From assembly GCF_017654505.1 (NCBI RefSeq), contig NC_054572.1, forward strand, positions 3,408,914 through 3,472,913: 64,000 nt of DNA, in the 5' to 3' direction. Position 1 is the stretch's first letter. The number at the start of each line of letters is the position of its first letter. The DNA comes from Polyodon spathula (taxonomy: Eukaryota; Chordata; Actinopteri; Acipenseriformes; Polyodontidae). This document shows positions 36,088 through 47,705 of the stretch, piece by piece. The position numbers were made by a program, and so were the translations under genes. The notes below the pieces were generated by a model. The model was not told the origin of the DNA, ran no database searches, and worked only from the letters and a program-made list of their open reading frames with translations.

Positions 36088-36109
36088 TACACACACACAC
36101 ACACACACA
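36088..36109. repeat. (AC)n microsatellite
   Basis: About 11 AC units immediately left of the Tc1 element, in place of its missing outer left terminus. Confidence 0.9.
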
Positions 36110-37566
36110 ATATTTTTAAGAAAAATAGAAAACTGATATATCTTGCTTGCATAAGTATTCAACCCCTGTGCTATGGAAGCTCCCAGTTTGCACCTATGAA
36201 AGAAATTGCCCTAACGAGGACAAAATTACCTTACCATGGGCCTCCACCTGTGAACCATTAAAGTTGCTGTCACATTTTCTGGATAAAAACCCCACTGTTG
36301 AAGGATCATTGGTAAGGCTGTGAATCTGAAGGAAAATGAAGACCAAAGAGCATTCTACACAAGTTAGAGATAAAGTAATACAAATGCATAGATTAGGGAA
36401 AGGGTACAAAATAATATCCAAGTGTTTGGATATCCCAGTGAGCACAGTTGGATCAATAATCAGGAAGTGGAAGGTGCATCACACCACCCAGGCAATGCCA
36501 AGAAAAGGCCGTCCCTCAAACATGAAGGAGACTTGTGAGAGAAGCCACAGAGAGGCCAACAATCACTTTGAAGGAGCTACAGAGTTTAGTGGCTGGGCGT
36601 GGATTAATGGTGCACCAGTCAACCATATCAAGAGCTATGCATAACACTGGCCTGTATGGGAGGGTGGCAAGAAAGAAGCCGTTACTCAAAAAGTACCATC
36701 TGAAAGCACGTCTGGAGCTTGCCAGAAAGCATGAGAGTGACCCAGCTGCGATGTGGGAAAAGGTTTTGCGGTCAGATGACACCAAGATATCGCTTTTTGG
36801 CCAAAACTCAAAGCGCTGTGTGTGACACAAACCTAACACTGCCCATGCCTCAAGATACACCATCCCTAAGTGAAGTATGGTGGTGGCAGCATCATGCTGT
36901 GGGGATGCTTCTCATCAGCAGGGACTGGGCATCTTGTTACAATTGAAGGAAGAATGGATGGAGCAAGATGAAAACAGGAAAATACTGCAAGAGAATCTGT
37001 TTCAGTCCGCTAAAAAAACTGAAGCTTGAGAGGAAATTTACCTTTCAGCGGGACAATGATCCAAAGCACAAGGCCTAAGCAACATTGGAGTGGCTCAAGA
37101 ACAAAAAGGTGAATGTCCTACAGTGGTCCAGTCAAAGTCCTGACCTCAATCCCATTGAGAATCTGTGGCACTATTTGAAAATTGCGGTCCACAAGCATTG
37201 TCCAACCAACCTGAACAACCTGGAGCAAATCTGCCAAGAAGATTGGGCCAAAATCACTCCGACACTGTGTGCAAAGCTGGTACATACTTACCCCAAAAGA
37301 CTTAAAGCTGTTATTGCAGCGAAAGGTGGCTCTACCAAATATTAATGTGTGGGGGTTGAATACTTATGCAAGCAAGATATTTCAGTTTTTTATTTTTCTT
37401 AAAAATATTTCCCAACATAAAACCAATGTCACCTTACAATAATTGATTTTGAGTTTAAGTGTTTTAAAATAAAATATCGTACATAACGAAATTTCAATGT
37501 ACCATTTGTAATTAAGTGATATGAAAGAATTGGTCAGGGGTCTGAATACTTTTGCAAGGCACTGTA
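36109..37566 (+). mobile_element. Tc1-type transposon, left terminus truncated
   Basis: The right end is complete: it ends CAAGGCACTGTA at 37566, with the CAGTGCCTTG terminus next to TA. An inner inverted repeat pairs 36109-36170 with 37340-37410 almost perfectly, sharing TATCTTGCTTGCATAAGTAT. On the left, the outer 150 bp or so is missing and the element meets an AC microsatellite. The coding region between is a frameshifted transposase. The arms are of the long IR/DR type found in fish Tc1 elements. Confidence 0.9.
36336..37345 (+). pseudogene. Tc1 transposase, frameshifted and with a premature stop
   Basis: Three frames must be joined. Residues 1-65 or so (36336-36530) hold the paired-like DNA-binding domain with STVGSIIRKWK and the hook RKGRPSNMK. 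After a frameshift near 36530 the second frame has REATERPTITLKELQSLV and GLYGRVARKKPLLKK. It then reaches the first catalytic aspartate in RSDDTK (codon 36775-36777; the usual neighbour is SDE). A further frame change and a stop at 37076-37078 follow FQRDNDPKHKA, whose aspartate codon is 37052-37054. The C-terminus (37085-37345) has [11 protein letters not shown], with the glutamate at 37157-37159. The second aspartate and the glutamate are 35 codons apart, a DD34E enzyme. It is inactive. Confidence 0.9.
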
Positions 37567-38899
37567 TGTGTGTTTGTACATTATGTATGCGCGCTACTGT
37601 TCTCCAGTACATATTTAACTATTACAATGGAAAGTAAACAAAACAGAAAAACTATCTATGATAATTACACAATGTCATTGTTTTACATGGGGGGAAAAAT
37701 AGAATCAAATGTAATTTAGATCCACCAACAATTTAGTTGCATTGAAATCACTACGATATTGCACTATATCATTCTCAACTTCAGTTTTTTTTACAACAAT
37801 CCTGCACACCTGCACACACAGTCCAGCCGAGCAACTTTCCCTACACACCTGTGTTTTGTCTCCCTGCTATGAAGTGACTGACATTAAATGTAACTTTTGC
37901 AACGCTTGTAATTATTAAGTGAGAAGTCATTTCTATTTAATTAGCAGCCCCAATTGGTCTTGCTTCAACAGAACTAATTACATTAATGAACACTCCTTGA
38001 CATGTTTTGGTCAGAAGCTGCTAACACAGCAATTAATCAAGCAGAGGGTTTCTCTAGCTGAATGCATGCTCTGTTCAAGTCAATGCATGCTTACAATATA
38101 GAATAGTGAGATCCAGAGAGAGGTTCCTAATTATATGCACTTTACCCAAAACAAGCTGTTAGTGATCAACATTAAATCAGTTTACACATCTTTGGAAGGA
38201 TGTTTAGCAGAAGCATTGAGAACTGTTGGAATGTGAGAGTGGCTGAAGGCAAGTAGACTTCATGGCATCTTCAGTTCATGTGTTGCAAAGAGTCATCTAT
38301 CTCAATGCTAGTGTGGTAGAATGTCATTACAATGCCAGTGCTACAGCTGTCAGACAATTATAGCCTCAACCACACCATACCCATTCTGCTAGAGTCCACT
38401 GCCAGCATCAACAATGAAGAATTGATTGAGTGATGATGGATGGCATGCAGTGGGCTCTCTACTTGCCTTCTTATTACAGACTGGAATAGGTACCAGTAGG
38501 CACAATTTCAATGATCATGTGGCCCCAACTGGTACTGAAATCAAAAGAAGAGTGACATCCCTGGAGCACAGTTCAAATTTTCCACTGACTTTTATGCATG
38601 TCTAAAACACCAAGACATTGAAAATATTGTTCATCTGAAGTCCCGAATTCCCTTTTGCAAATGATAACAATCATGGAAGTCAATTTACACATGAAATGGC
38701 GATGCGTGTGCACGTTTGGGAGAATTACTCGTGTAAATCAGGTTTGCTGTAAAAACTCATTAAAGTTAAAGATGAAGAGCAAGTAAGCTGCTTAAATGTC
38801 TAACTGAACTAATTCCCATCCTTTTATTGACCCCAGCTATGTCCAAAGACAATGCATGTCTGCCCTCCACGTTAATAAATATAGTTGGTGAACTGGATG
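37567..38899. other. Unique DNA, candidate conserved element at 37840-38060
   Basis: No gene recognised. About 37840-38060 combines GTAATTATTAAGTGAG, TTTAATTAGCAGCCCCAATT, CTAATTACATTAATGAAC and GCAATTAATCAAGCAG. These are clustered homeodomain-type cores in non-repetitive sequence. The rest is ordinary. Confidence 0.4.
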
Positions 38900-39845
38900 T
38901 CATGAGCAATATACAATATCCCTTATCCCTTGAAGCATAGTCAAGACGATTATTAAGAAGTGAAAGATGTATGGCACCACCAAGACCCTGTCTAGATCAG
39001 GCCGGCCCTCCAAACTGGATGACCGAGCAGGAAGGAGACTGGTCAGAGAGGCTACCAAGAGGCCAATGGCAACTTTACAAGAGCTACAGGCTTTTATGGC
39101 CAAGACTGGTCAAAGTGTGCATGTGACAACAACATCCCAAGCACTCCACAAATCTGGCCTGTATGGTAGGGTGGCAAGAAGGAAGCCATAACTCAAGAAA
39201 GCCCACCTTGAATCCCGTTTGAAGTATGCAAAAAAACAAAAAAAACACAGGAGATTCTGTAGCCATGTTGCAAAAAGTTTTGTGGTCTGATGAAACTAAA
39301 AAGGTACTATTTGGCCTAAATGCAAAGCGTTATGTTTGGCGCAAACCCAACACAGCGCATCACCCAAAGAACACCATCCCTACTGTGAAGCATGGTGGTG
39401 GCAGCATCATGTTATGGAGGGACTGGGGCACTTGTCAAGATAGAAGGGAAAATGAATGGAGCAAAGTACAGAGAAGTCCTTGAAGAAAACCTGCAGCCCT
39501 CTGCAAGAAAGCTGAAACTGGGACAGAAGTTTACCTTTCAGCATGACAACTACCCAAAGCACACAGCCAAAACTACACTGGAGTGGCTAAGGAACAAAAA
39601 GGTAAATGTCCTTGAGTAGCCCAGTCACAGCCCCGACTGGAATCCAATAGAAAATTGTTGCATGACTTGAAAATTGCTGTCCATCAACACTCCCCAAGGA
39701 ACTTGACAGAGCTTGAACAGTTTTGTAAAGAAGAATGGTTATATATTGCCAAATCTAGATGTGCAAAGTTGGTAGAGACCTATCCCAACAGACTCACAGC
39801 TGTAATTGCTGCCAAAGGTGCTTCCACCAAGAATTAACTCAGGGG
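38900..39845 (+). mobile_element. Tc1-type transposon, left and coding part
   Basis: A second Tc1 copy, of a different lineage from the one at 36109-37566. Its left terminus and first codons are not recognisable. The body ends with TTCCACCAAGAATTAACTCA, the usual sequence after the transposase stop, and then stops abruptly at about 39845. The missing right terminus is found at 40753-40904. Confidence 0.85.
38915..39837 (+). pseudogene. Tc1 transposase remnant
   Basis: Segments in three frames follow the transposase order. They are GTTKTLSRSGRPSKLDDRAG (hook region, from 38970), VREATKRPMATLQELQAFMA, GLYGRVARRKP then a stop, and [13 protein letters not shown] with the first catalytic aspartate at codon 39289-39291. 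Then come the GGGSIMLW segment and [12 protein letters not shown] with the second aspartate at 39545-39547. After an in-frame stop comes SPDWNPIENCC with the glutamate at 39650-39652, 35 codons later (DD34E). The end is VIAAKGASTKN. The N-terminal helix-turn-helix is largely missing. Confidence 0.85.
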
Positions 39846-39905
39846 GATATTACCGACCGTGGTTCCCCATGGGATAATATCCCATTATGATCGTTCAGGT
39901 TTTTT

Positions 39906-39907
<2 letters not shown>

Positions 39908-39999
<92 letters not shown>
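39908..39999. repeat. (TA)n microsatellite
   Basis: About 46 uninterrupted TA units. Confidence 0.95.
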
Positions 40000-40003
<4 letters not shown>

Positions 40004-40304
40004 TCAGCTGTAGTATATGTTTACTCCGTTCCCACTCCTCTTCTAGATCCACAGTAACCACAAGGCTGTCAGTTTGATTTACCAGGGCAGTGCCTGGATT
40101 CTTATTAGACAATCCAAAGCTTTAGGTGATACTTAACATAGGGTTCAAACACAATTCAGGTTCTCATACAATCCAGGTTAATCCGCCAGAAGGGTGGTCA
40201 AAACAGTCCAAGTCATACACAGAAACTTTGTCTTCTTTATTTTCTCTTTTAGGTTAAATTAAACTCTTATCAGCACTTACTTTCTCACCTTCTCTCTTTC
40301 TCTC

Positions 40305-40436
<132 letters not shown>

Positions 40437-40684
40437 CACCTTGTACTCCTCTCACTTCCATGCTGTGACCCAGCCCTTTTATAGGTGGATGATTATGTCT
40501 AACCTGGTGCAGGTGTGGCTACCACCCCCTGGGCACCTTGCATTGTGGGATTTGTAGGGTGCTGTGGGTGGCCATTTTGTGACCTGTAGTCCTTTCCCCG
40601 TTGCCATTTTGTGATGGCAGAAAGTGCTGTCAAAACCTCAGCCCTGACGTATTTACCCAATATAACCAGAACCTTTGCTTTATC

Positions 40685-40686
<2 letters not shown>

Positions 40687-40752
<66 letters not shown>
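40687..40752. repeat. (TA)n microsatellite
   Basis: About 33 TA units at the right edge of the inserted block. Confidence 0.95.
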
Positions 40753-40753
<1 letters not shown>

Positions 40754-40904
40754 CTCAATAAAACCTTTTTTCCCATTAACAGTATGGAGTATGGTGTGTA
40801 GATAAGTGGAAAAAATTATTCATTTAAATACATGAAACTCTGAGGCCTCTGACACAACAAAATATGAAAAAGTTCAAGGGGGTGTAGACTGTCTATAGGC
40901 ACTG
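40753..40904 (+). mobile_element. Right terminus of the interrupted Tc1 element
   Basis: The sequence AACAGTATGGAGTATGGTGT, then ACTCTGAGGCCTCTGACACA and GTTCAAGGGGGTGTAGACTG leads to the terminal TATAGGCACTGTA. I recognise it as the 3' terminal inverted repeat of a fish Tc1 lineage. It fits the transposase remnant that breaks off at 39845, so the two are most simply one element split by an insertion. Confidence 0.75.
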
Positions 40905-40941
40905 TATTATACAGGTGCTGTATGTATATATAATGAATAAA

Positions 40942-41012
<71 letters not shown>
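40942..41012. repeat. (TATC)n microsatellite
   Basis: About 17 tetranucleotide units. Confidence 0.95.
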
Positions 41013-42809
41013 ATCTATATATATAAAACATGTCTGCCGGTTTTCAGCCATGGTGATCTGCAATAAGTGTTGGTCAGTTTAATTTTATACCTCCTGAGTT
41101 TATTTTTAATTAATGAGTCGTAAGATAAATTAGTTGAAACAGTTTCACTACTAACGACATGACACCTTAATAATGACATTTGAAAAACAATTTGGGCAAG
41201 AGCAGTAAAACACATTATTAACCAACCAGGCATGAGGTATTTTGCTTTATTACAGCAGCTTAGATTCACTCGTATACCAGTTCTCTGCACATGGAAACCA
41301 CATTTTCAGTAGTAATCTTCAAAAACAGCACAAGTACTTTACGCATAGCTAACATACATATCAACCCCCAACTTTCCCATTCATTTGCATGATGTCGGGT
41401 GAAAAGCCTGGTTTACGCAAGTAAAACAAACTGAGCGAATGGAAAACCCAAAAAAGCATTTTACATGAGACATTTTTCTTATGTAAATGTCTCGAGCTAA
41501 AAAAAAAACTTGCATGTAAATCCTATGAATCTTATCATGGTACGCTAAGAATAGCGTGGCTAAAAAGGTTGTTGTTCGTATTCAAAGACAAATCCTTCAA
41601 GCACACGTGTGGGGTATTCGCTACAATGAATACTTGATGACTCTATTGCCCTGCTTCTGAAACATGTGCACAGTCGCTACTGTGTCACGAAACCCTTCTC
41701 TAGCAGTGATTGCTCAGTTACAGCATGCCAAGGCACTGTCAGGTCATCTCTGATGCCCATAGAGGCAAAGCATCATACTGAACATCTTGTTCAGGACAAG
41801 GTAGATAACACAGAGCTGTGTGTGATTACGGGGGGTCATGAGTGTGCCTCGTGTCTATCAGTGGAAGCAAATCTATTGAATTGAAAACCCTTGTTGAACA
41901 CATCATGGAAAAGTTGGTTTGCATACTGTAAACCATTAATAGGTACACTGGGTTTTTATCAGCATCTAGTTTGTTTGAGAGCTGCGTCGATTGCTTCCTG
42001 ACTTTGTAATAAGTGTCTCTTTCTGTCACATTTATAATCATTTTACTCAGGCGCTGCAAGAGACAGCAATGCATCTGGGGCCTCATTAGAAACAGCAGGC
42101 ATGTGTACTGTTGTAACCAAGGAGACTACAGATCATGAGTTCTCCCAAAACACAAGCCGTTGATCAAAAGCTTGCAGGTTCTGTGAAGTGCATCTCCAAT
42201 TGTAAAGCCCACTGGACAAATAAGTGGCACTTCCTTGTCCCAGTAGCAGACTTTTGTGTAGCCTGTGTCACCAGGCGCTGTCCTGAGCCCATCAAGGGGA
42301 AAAATATGTTACTCATCATCTGAAAAGTGAAACACACCACGCAGATAGCAGAGCAGTGTCGTTTCAGCAACTAATTCTTTTTGTACTAGTTTCGAATCCC
42401 CTCACTGATAAATTAAGTATGTTTAAGAATAATAATAATTATTAACATTATAATTATTTATCATGGTCGTAGTTAATTGCATAATATTAATAACATGCAT
42501 GTGGATATATTAGGCAGCGTACATTTTAAAATAACTGATTACATGAACCAGAGATGAGAGGCCCTGCCTTAAGCAACGATACAGCACAGCAGCTGGAAAG
42601 GCTCCTCCTTTGACCTAAAAATCTAATTCTTTGGGGCTGGATGTTTCACTCTTTGGGATAGTCAACCCTTGGCATCTGTGCATTTATGGATTTATCAAAG
42701 AAAGTGTCTATAATATGCCAGCTGCCAGCACAACAAAATGAAACAGAGAGCAATGCCTATGATCTGTCTAATGACTACTATAATTTTCTGTAAAATAATA
42801 ATTATTATC
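41013..42809. other. Non-coding tract
   Basis: Unique sequence without a recognised gene, RNA or element. Confidence 0.5.
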
Positions 42810-42816
42810 ATAAACT

Positions 42817-42847
42817 ATATATATATATATATTATTATATATATATA

Positions 42848-42878
<31 letters not shown>

Positions 42879-42896
42879 GATATATATATATATATA
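42817..42896. repeat. Interrupted (TA)n microsatellite
   Basis: TA runs broken by TATT and GATA interruptions. Confidence 0.9.
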
Positions 42897-43064
42897 AACT
42901 GATAAGAAAACATACAGTTCAGAAAGCTCTGGTTCCGGTTGTAATATGGAGTAGTCGCTCGCATGCATCAGTCTCCAACTTATTCATATTATTTTAGAAT
43001 TCTAACAATGGTAACCTGACAATTCAACAGATATATTTAAAATAAACTCAACAATCTATCCGGT

Positions 43065-43547
43065 ATGTCAAAATCCAAGAACAGACGTCCCCAAGCCTCA
43101 GATGCGACAGATATAGATCCGACAGGAGACGATGTGGCAGGACTTTCCTTGCCGGCAGACCCCCTGCTGGCCCTGCACATCATCAAGATGCTACGCTCTG
43201 AAATGACGGCCTTCAGAACCGACTTCCAAAAGTTCACAAGTGAGACTCAAAGCGAATTTGAAAAATTGCATACTGAGCTTCAGGCGTTTCTGGATTCTGT
43301 AAAAGACGCTTTGCTGCCCCTTTTGCATTATCTGGAGCAGATATCAACTCCAGGGTTTCTTGAGGCCACATATGCCAGCATGACAGAGAAAAACAAGGCT
43401 CTACAAGAGAAGACAGACGATCTGAAAAATCTCTCCAGGAGACAAAATCTTTGCATTATTGGTATCTCGGAAGGACCAGAAGATCAACATCCAACATCCT
43501 TCTTCTCTTCTGCTACTATTTATTTACTGGGAAGGTATGTTTGTTAA
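43065..43547 (+). pseudogene. L1-type ORF1 protein, C-terminally truncated
   Basis: The open frame has 160 codons. Residues 1-45 are polar and low in order, and contain SKSKNRRPQASDATD. Residues about 46-135 are predicted coiled coil, with heptad-like spacing through MTAFRTDFQKF, SETQSEFEKLHTEL and MTEKNKALQEKTDDLKN. Residues about 133-150 have LSRRQNLCIIGISEGPED, the start of the L1 ORF1 RNA-recognition motif. The frame then diverges near residue 155 and stops. An intact protein would continue for a further 100 or so residues and act as a trimeric RNA-binding chaperone. The ATG follows a short leader in good position for ORF1. Confidence 0.85.
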
Positions 43548-44235
43548 CATGCATATAGGTAGGTGCATCTGCAGGTTTTGCACAGAAGGTGTCAGTTTTG
43601 GGGTATGTATGTATGTATGGTAGTATTTATGTATATTGCCTCTGTGACACAGCTCTACCTCTCTGTGAGCTGCATTTTGAGTAGCTCTGGTTAAAATAAA
43701 TAAATAATAAAAGTAGTGCTGGATATTTTAAGTGCAGCGAGACTTTATTCTCTTGTACGTGATTCTCGGACACTATCTTTAAGGATTATAGAAACTCAGT
43801 ACACTGCAGTGGAAGTAAACAGTTATGAAAAAAAAAAAAGATATTAAGTCTATCTAGGTGTTTTGCAAGCGGTGACTTTTCACTTTAACTCTTAAAACTC
43901 AGCACCATTCTTTTTGGGGCGCCAGTGCACCAAGGGTTATGCACATATTACTCAGGCATCATAAAAGCCACCTACCTGACTGGGCTTTCCAAAGACATAT
44001 TCAGCGGTACTCCTAGTCGGAACTACGGCTGCCTGAAGTTAAGCCCCTCATCATGTGACAGAGTTCACAGCTTAGGTTTCGTTTTTAGTCTATTGCTCCA
44101 TCACTGTAGCAGCTAGACTGAACGGGGCAGTATCGTTGGAAAGCTTAGAATAGGGTGTCAAACTCAATTTTACCATGTCTTAATTTAACGTTTGTTTCAC
44201 CGGCCACAAAATGCACACCTTTTACATATACACAT
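43548..44235. other. Unassigned insert within the L1-type element
   Basis: This sequence does not fit L1 and separates the ORF1 from the ORF2 remnant. It has an A-rich stretch AAATAAATAAATAATAAAAG (near 43698) and an A12 run near 43829, so it may contain other retroposed pieces. The part at 43915-44130 has moderate GC content. I considered 5S-like RNA and rejected it. Confidence 0.4.
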
Positions 44236-44646
44236 GCATTTTAATAGGTGAATCAGACTGCACATCACCATCCCTGGAGACTTAATTCACTTTTAATTTC
44301 AGACAAGACTTTTGTCCAATTTATCTCCTCCCAAATAACCCTTTTTCTTGACAGCAATACCACCCCAAGCATTTCAAGTACAACACTCTGGGAAGCCTTA
44401 AAAGCTTATAAGAGGACATCATTACAATCTAAAAAATGCTGCTTAAGCAGACTTTCAGAACTTACCCATTTGATTCTAAAAATCGATGGGCAACAAATTT
44501 TACAATCACGCCATACCTTATATGGACATGCTGACAAGGCCAGTAGGGTTTTTTTCATTCCAACTCCGCCAGTCGGCAGGGTCCAATTATATTACAGAGA
44601 TTCAAACTCAGTCAGGTCAAGCAACGGTCAACCAACAGGAAATTAA
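44236..44646 (+). pseudogene. L1-type ORF2 fragment (post-endonuclease region)
   Basis: The open frame reads WRLNSLLISDKTFVQFISSQ, then SSTTLWEALKAYKRTSLQSK, and SRLSELTHLILKIDGQQILQ. It continues to RVFFIPTPPVG and ends shortly after. This is the linker between the endonuclease and the reverse transcriptase of L1 ORF2, with its conserved W-R-L-N, TLWEA and K-A-Y-x-R motifs. The endonuclease before it and the RT after it are both missing. An intact ORF2 would be over 1,200 codons. The product would have no enzyme activity. Confidence 0.8.
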
Positions 44647-45009
44647 CAATTAATTTAACAATTATTACTCAGACCTTTATAGCTCTCAAGTGTCCTGTAA
44701 TTCGGCAATAAACAAGATTTCACTTGCTGGTCTACTCTCCCCTTATCATTAGCAGGCCGAGTAAATACAGTTAAAATGAATACCCTTCCAAAATTTCTGT
44801 ACCAGAGCTCCTGCGATCATTTTGTGCTTTGTACCATGTTAGTATAATCCCAGTACCTTTTTTTTCTTTTCTTTTGGTCCTCTCACTTTTTCTTTTTTCT
44901 GTCTCCTTTAGATTTGCTTTTCTAACTTGTTGTATCTTGTTGATTTGATTGTCATGACATCTCACTTAATTTATGTAGGTCATGAAAAACTCAATAAACA
45001 GAATTATCA
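44647..45009 (+). pseudogene. L1-type ORF2 C-terminal scrap and 3' UTR
   Basis: A short in-frame stretch with a SLAGRVNTVKMNTLPKFLYQ match (about 44746-44805) corresponds to the conserved L1 post-RT segment. Directly after it comes a T/C-rich untranslated tail leading to AATAAACAG (44994-45002) and the poly(A). Confidence 0.75.
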
Positions 45010-45050
45010 AAAAAAAAAAAAGGAAAATATACATCATAATTTGAAATGCA

Positions 45051-46196
45051 TTAACACTAGAACCACCACGTGGGTCACTTTGTCTCATACATTTTTAAAC
45101 TGCTTCGTTATGAAAATGAAACACATACTATCGGATACAACTTAAAAGTTTCATTCATGAACATCATATCTAACATTTGCATTGCAGAAACACTGTATTT
45201 AAATGGCAAATTAAACATAAAGGCTTTATTTTTAAAATGAGCGCATATACAGCACAACTACAAACAGTGAAAAAATATAATAAAATGTACATTTCAAAAG
45301 AAACGGGTATGTACATAAACCTGTGTTGAGGTGTAAATAGGTATATGTAAACACAAAACTATAAAACCGAAATCATTGTTTCTAATAATACATGAAAAGA
45401 AAATATAACACTACTTCCGGTATACCGGCTGCATTGTACTCTATGGAGGAGTGTACGCGTCTGCCAGCTGACTGTGCCTGCATCCAGGAGCTGTGCTGTA
45501 AACACAGACGCAGTTCCATTGAACATTATTGTGTAAACACATGGAAACTGGTACATACAAACCTGCAAAAAACAAATTTTATTTTTTCTAAATGTAATAT
45601 AAAAAAAGAATATATAACATACGTTTCATATTAGGCACATAAGTTGTTATCCTACCTGTCATTTCAGTTTGCTGTATGCATCTGAGTGCAGCTTGCCATA
45701 TTCCAATCAAAATGACTACTTTCAAGATTAAATATTTCCTTCTGATATATTCCCAGCTGCATTTGTGGAACAAAACAAAGGATTGATGTCTCCCAGAACA
45801 TTGAAAAATAAGCAATACACTTTCACTTGGTTGGCCTCTTGACAAATCCCCAATCTTTGTTTCTTAGCCAATCTACAAACAAAGAAAGGCTTTCAATAAA
45901 CAAACAAAACAAGTGTTCTAGGAGGAGGAGGCATGTCTTGTTTGTTGCATTTTCAAATAAATAGAATATTTTACATTATATTTAAAAAAAAAAAAACAGG
46001 TATTGTCGTGGCAGTCCTAGGTAGAAGTGTTTATAACTTTATCAGTTTTGCGATTCTAGCTATCAAACTCCGTCAGGATATTTAATTCAAATATTTAGGA
46101 AAAATCAAAACCGGACATATACATATGATGGAAGAGTAATTAACATTTTAAATGCAAAATGGGTCAAACTGACCTGCATGGTGGTTCTAGTGTTAA
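45051..46196. mobile_element. piggyBac-like TTAA element, non-autonomous (1.15 kb)
   Basis: TTAA occurs at 45051-45054 and 46193-46196. The left end continues CACTAGAACCACCACGTGGG, and the right end, reverse-complemented, CACTAGAACCACCATGCAGG; 14 of the first 14 bases agree. The CACTAGAAC start is close to known piggyBac termini. The interior has only short frames and no transposase motif. The two copies of TTAA are the expected target duplication. It is distinct in terminus sequence from the element at 12032-12539. Confidence 0.85.
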
Positions 46197-46502
46197 GGTG
46201 AGTAATAAACTGACTCGTGGTTTAAACAATTTAAGCATTAAAGCGAAAAAAGAGTAAAAAAAAGACTCTTCTGTCAAGAAATGTATGTTCCTTTACTTTT
46301 ATCACAACTAAAAACCTGGACAATTATGAATTTGCTAGAATAACAAACCCGCTGTTTGCATGCTTGCATGTCCAAGCTGCAGACAGTATGCTCTTTGACC
46401 TTCAATAACAGAGCAGTCAAACATACCTTGTAAGACTGACAGTGTCTGATGAGCTGAGATGAATAGGACAGGGTACCATCAAACTGCCATAGCTGCACCA
46501 TT
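46197..46502. other. Non-coding tract
   Basis: Nothing recognised. Confidence 0.5.
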
Positions 46503-46503
46503 T

Positions 46504-47705
46504 AAGAGACAGGATATGGAAACAGGCACATGAGAAACAACAGCCCTGTGCATCTCCACCACTCCAATCAAACTGCCATAGCCCTGTGCATCTTCACCAC
46601 TCCAATCAAACTGCCATAACCCTGTGCATCTCCACCACTCCAATCAAACTGCCATAGCCCTGTGCATCTCCACCACTCCAATCAAACTGCCATAGCCCTG
46701 TGCATCTCCACCACTCCAATCAAACTACCATAGCCCTGTGCATCTCCACCACTCCAATCAAACTGCCATTGCCCTGTGCATCTCCACCACTCCAATCAAA
46801 CTGCCATAGCCCTGTGCATCTCCACCACTCCAATCAAACTGCCATAGCCCTGTGCATCTCCACCACTCCAATCAAACTGCCATTGCCCTGTGCATCTCCA
46901 CCACTCCAATCAAACTGCCATAGCCCTGTGCATCTCCACCACTCCAATCAAACTGCCATAGCCCTGTGCATCTCCACCACTCCAATCAAACTGCCATAGC
47001 CCTGTGCATCTCCACCACTCCAATCAAACTGCCATTGCCCTGTGCATCTCCACCACTCCAATCAAACTGCCATAGCCCTGTGCATCTCCACCACTCCAAT
47101 CAAACTGCCATAGCCCTGTGCATCTCCACCACTCCAATCAAACTGCCATTGCCCTGTGCATCTCCACCACTCCAATCAAACTGCCATAGCCCTGTGCATC
47201 TCCACCACTCCAATCAAACTGCCATTGCCCTGTGCATCTCCACCACTCCAATCAAACTGCCATTGCCCTGTGCATCTCCACCACTCCAATCAAACTGCCA
47301 TAGCCCTGTGCATCTCCACCACTCCAATCAAACTGCCATTGCCCTGTGCATCTCCACCACTCCAATCAAACTGCCATTGCCCTGTGCATCTCCACTGCCA
47401 ATCTCCAATCAAACTGCCATTGCCCTGTGCATCTCCACCACTCCAATCAAACTGCCATAGCCCTGTGCATCTCCACCACTCCAATCAAACTGCCATAGCC
47501 CTGTGCATCTCCACCACTCCAATCAAACTGCCATTGCCCTGTGCATCTCCACCACTCCAATCAAACTGCCATAGCCCTGTGCATCTCCACCACTCCAATC
47601 AAACTGCCATAGCCCTGTGCATCTCCACCACTCCAATCAAACTGCCATAGCCCTGTGCATCTCCACGCAAGAGACAGGATATAGCAACAAGTACATGAGA
47701 AACAA
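46504..47705. repeat. 38-bp minisatellite, about 29.6 copies, with duplicated flanks
   Basis: The array (46541-47666) has the unit CCACTCCAATCAAACTGCCA followed by TAGCCCTGTGCATCTCCA. The main variant is CATAGCC versus CATTGCC; one irregular unit lies near 47393. On both sides is a 37-bp sequence, GAGACAGGATATGGAAACAG at 46506 and GAGACAGGATATAGCAACAA at 47671, each ending in ACATGAGAAACAA. So the array sits between two copies of the same flank. Plus-strand frames of 99 and 164 codons are repeat artefacts. Confidence 0.95.

Larger units (their letters stand above)
43030..45022 (+). mobile_element. L1/Tx1-type LINE, internally deleted, with poly(A) tail
   Basis: In order on the plus strand: a possible 5' UTR; most of ORF1 (43065-43515); about 700 bp of unrelated or unrecognised sequence; a piece of ORF2 downstream of the endonuclease (about 44236-44640); a short piece of the C-terminal RT region with AGRVNTVKMNTLPKFLYQ (about 44752-44813); a pyrimidine-rich 3' UTR; and an AATAAA-containing end running into A12 (45010-45022). 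Loss of most of ORF2, including the whole catalytic RT core, makes it non-autonomous. The A-tail marks the retroposed 3' end. Confidence 0.85.

Noticed and set aside
43915..44130. 5S rRNA-like or other structural RNA gene
   Set aside because: Spacing and key 5S internal-control sequences (A box, intermediate element, C box) could not be matched.
46541..47666. CRISPR-like array (regular repeats)
   Set aside because: Units are contiguous 38-bp copies with no unique spacers, in a vertebrate genome. It is a minisatellite.
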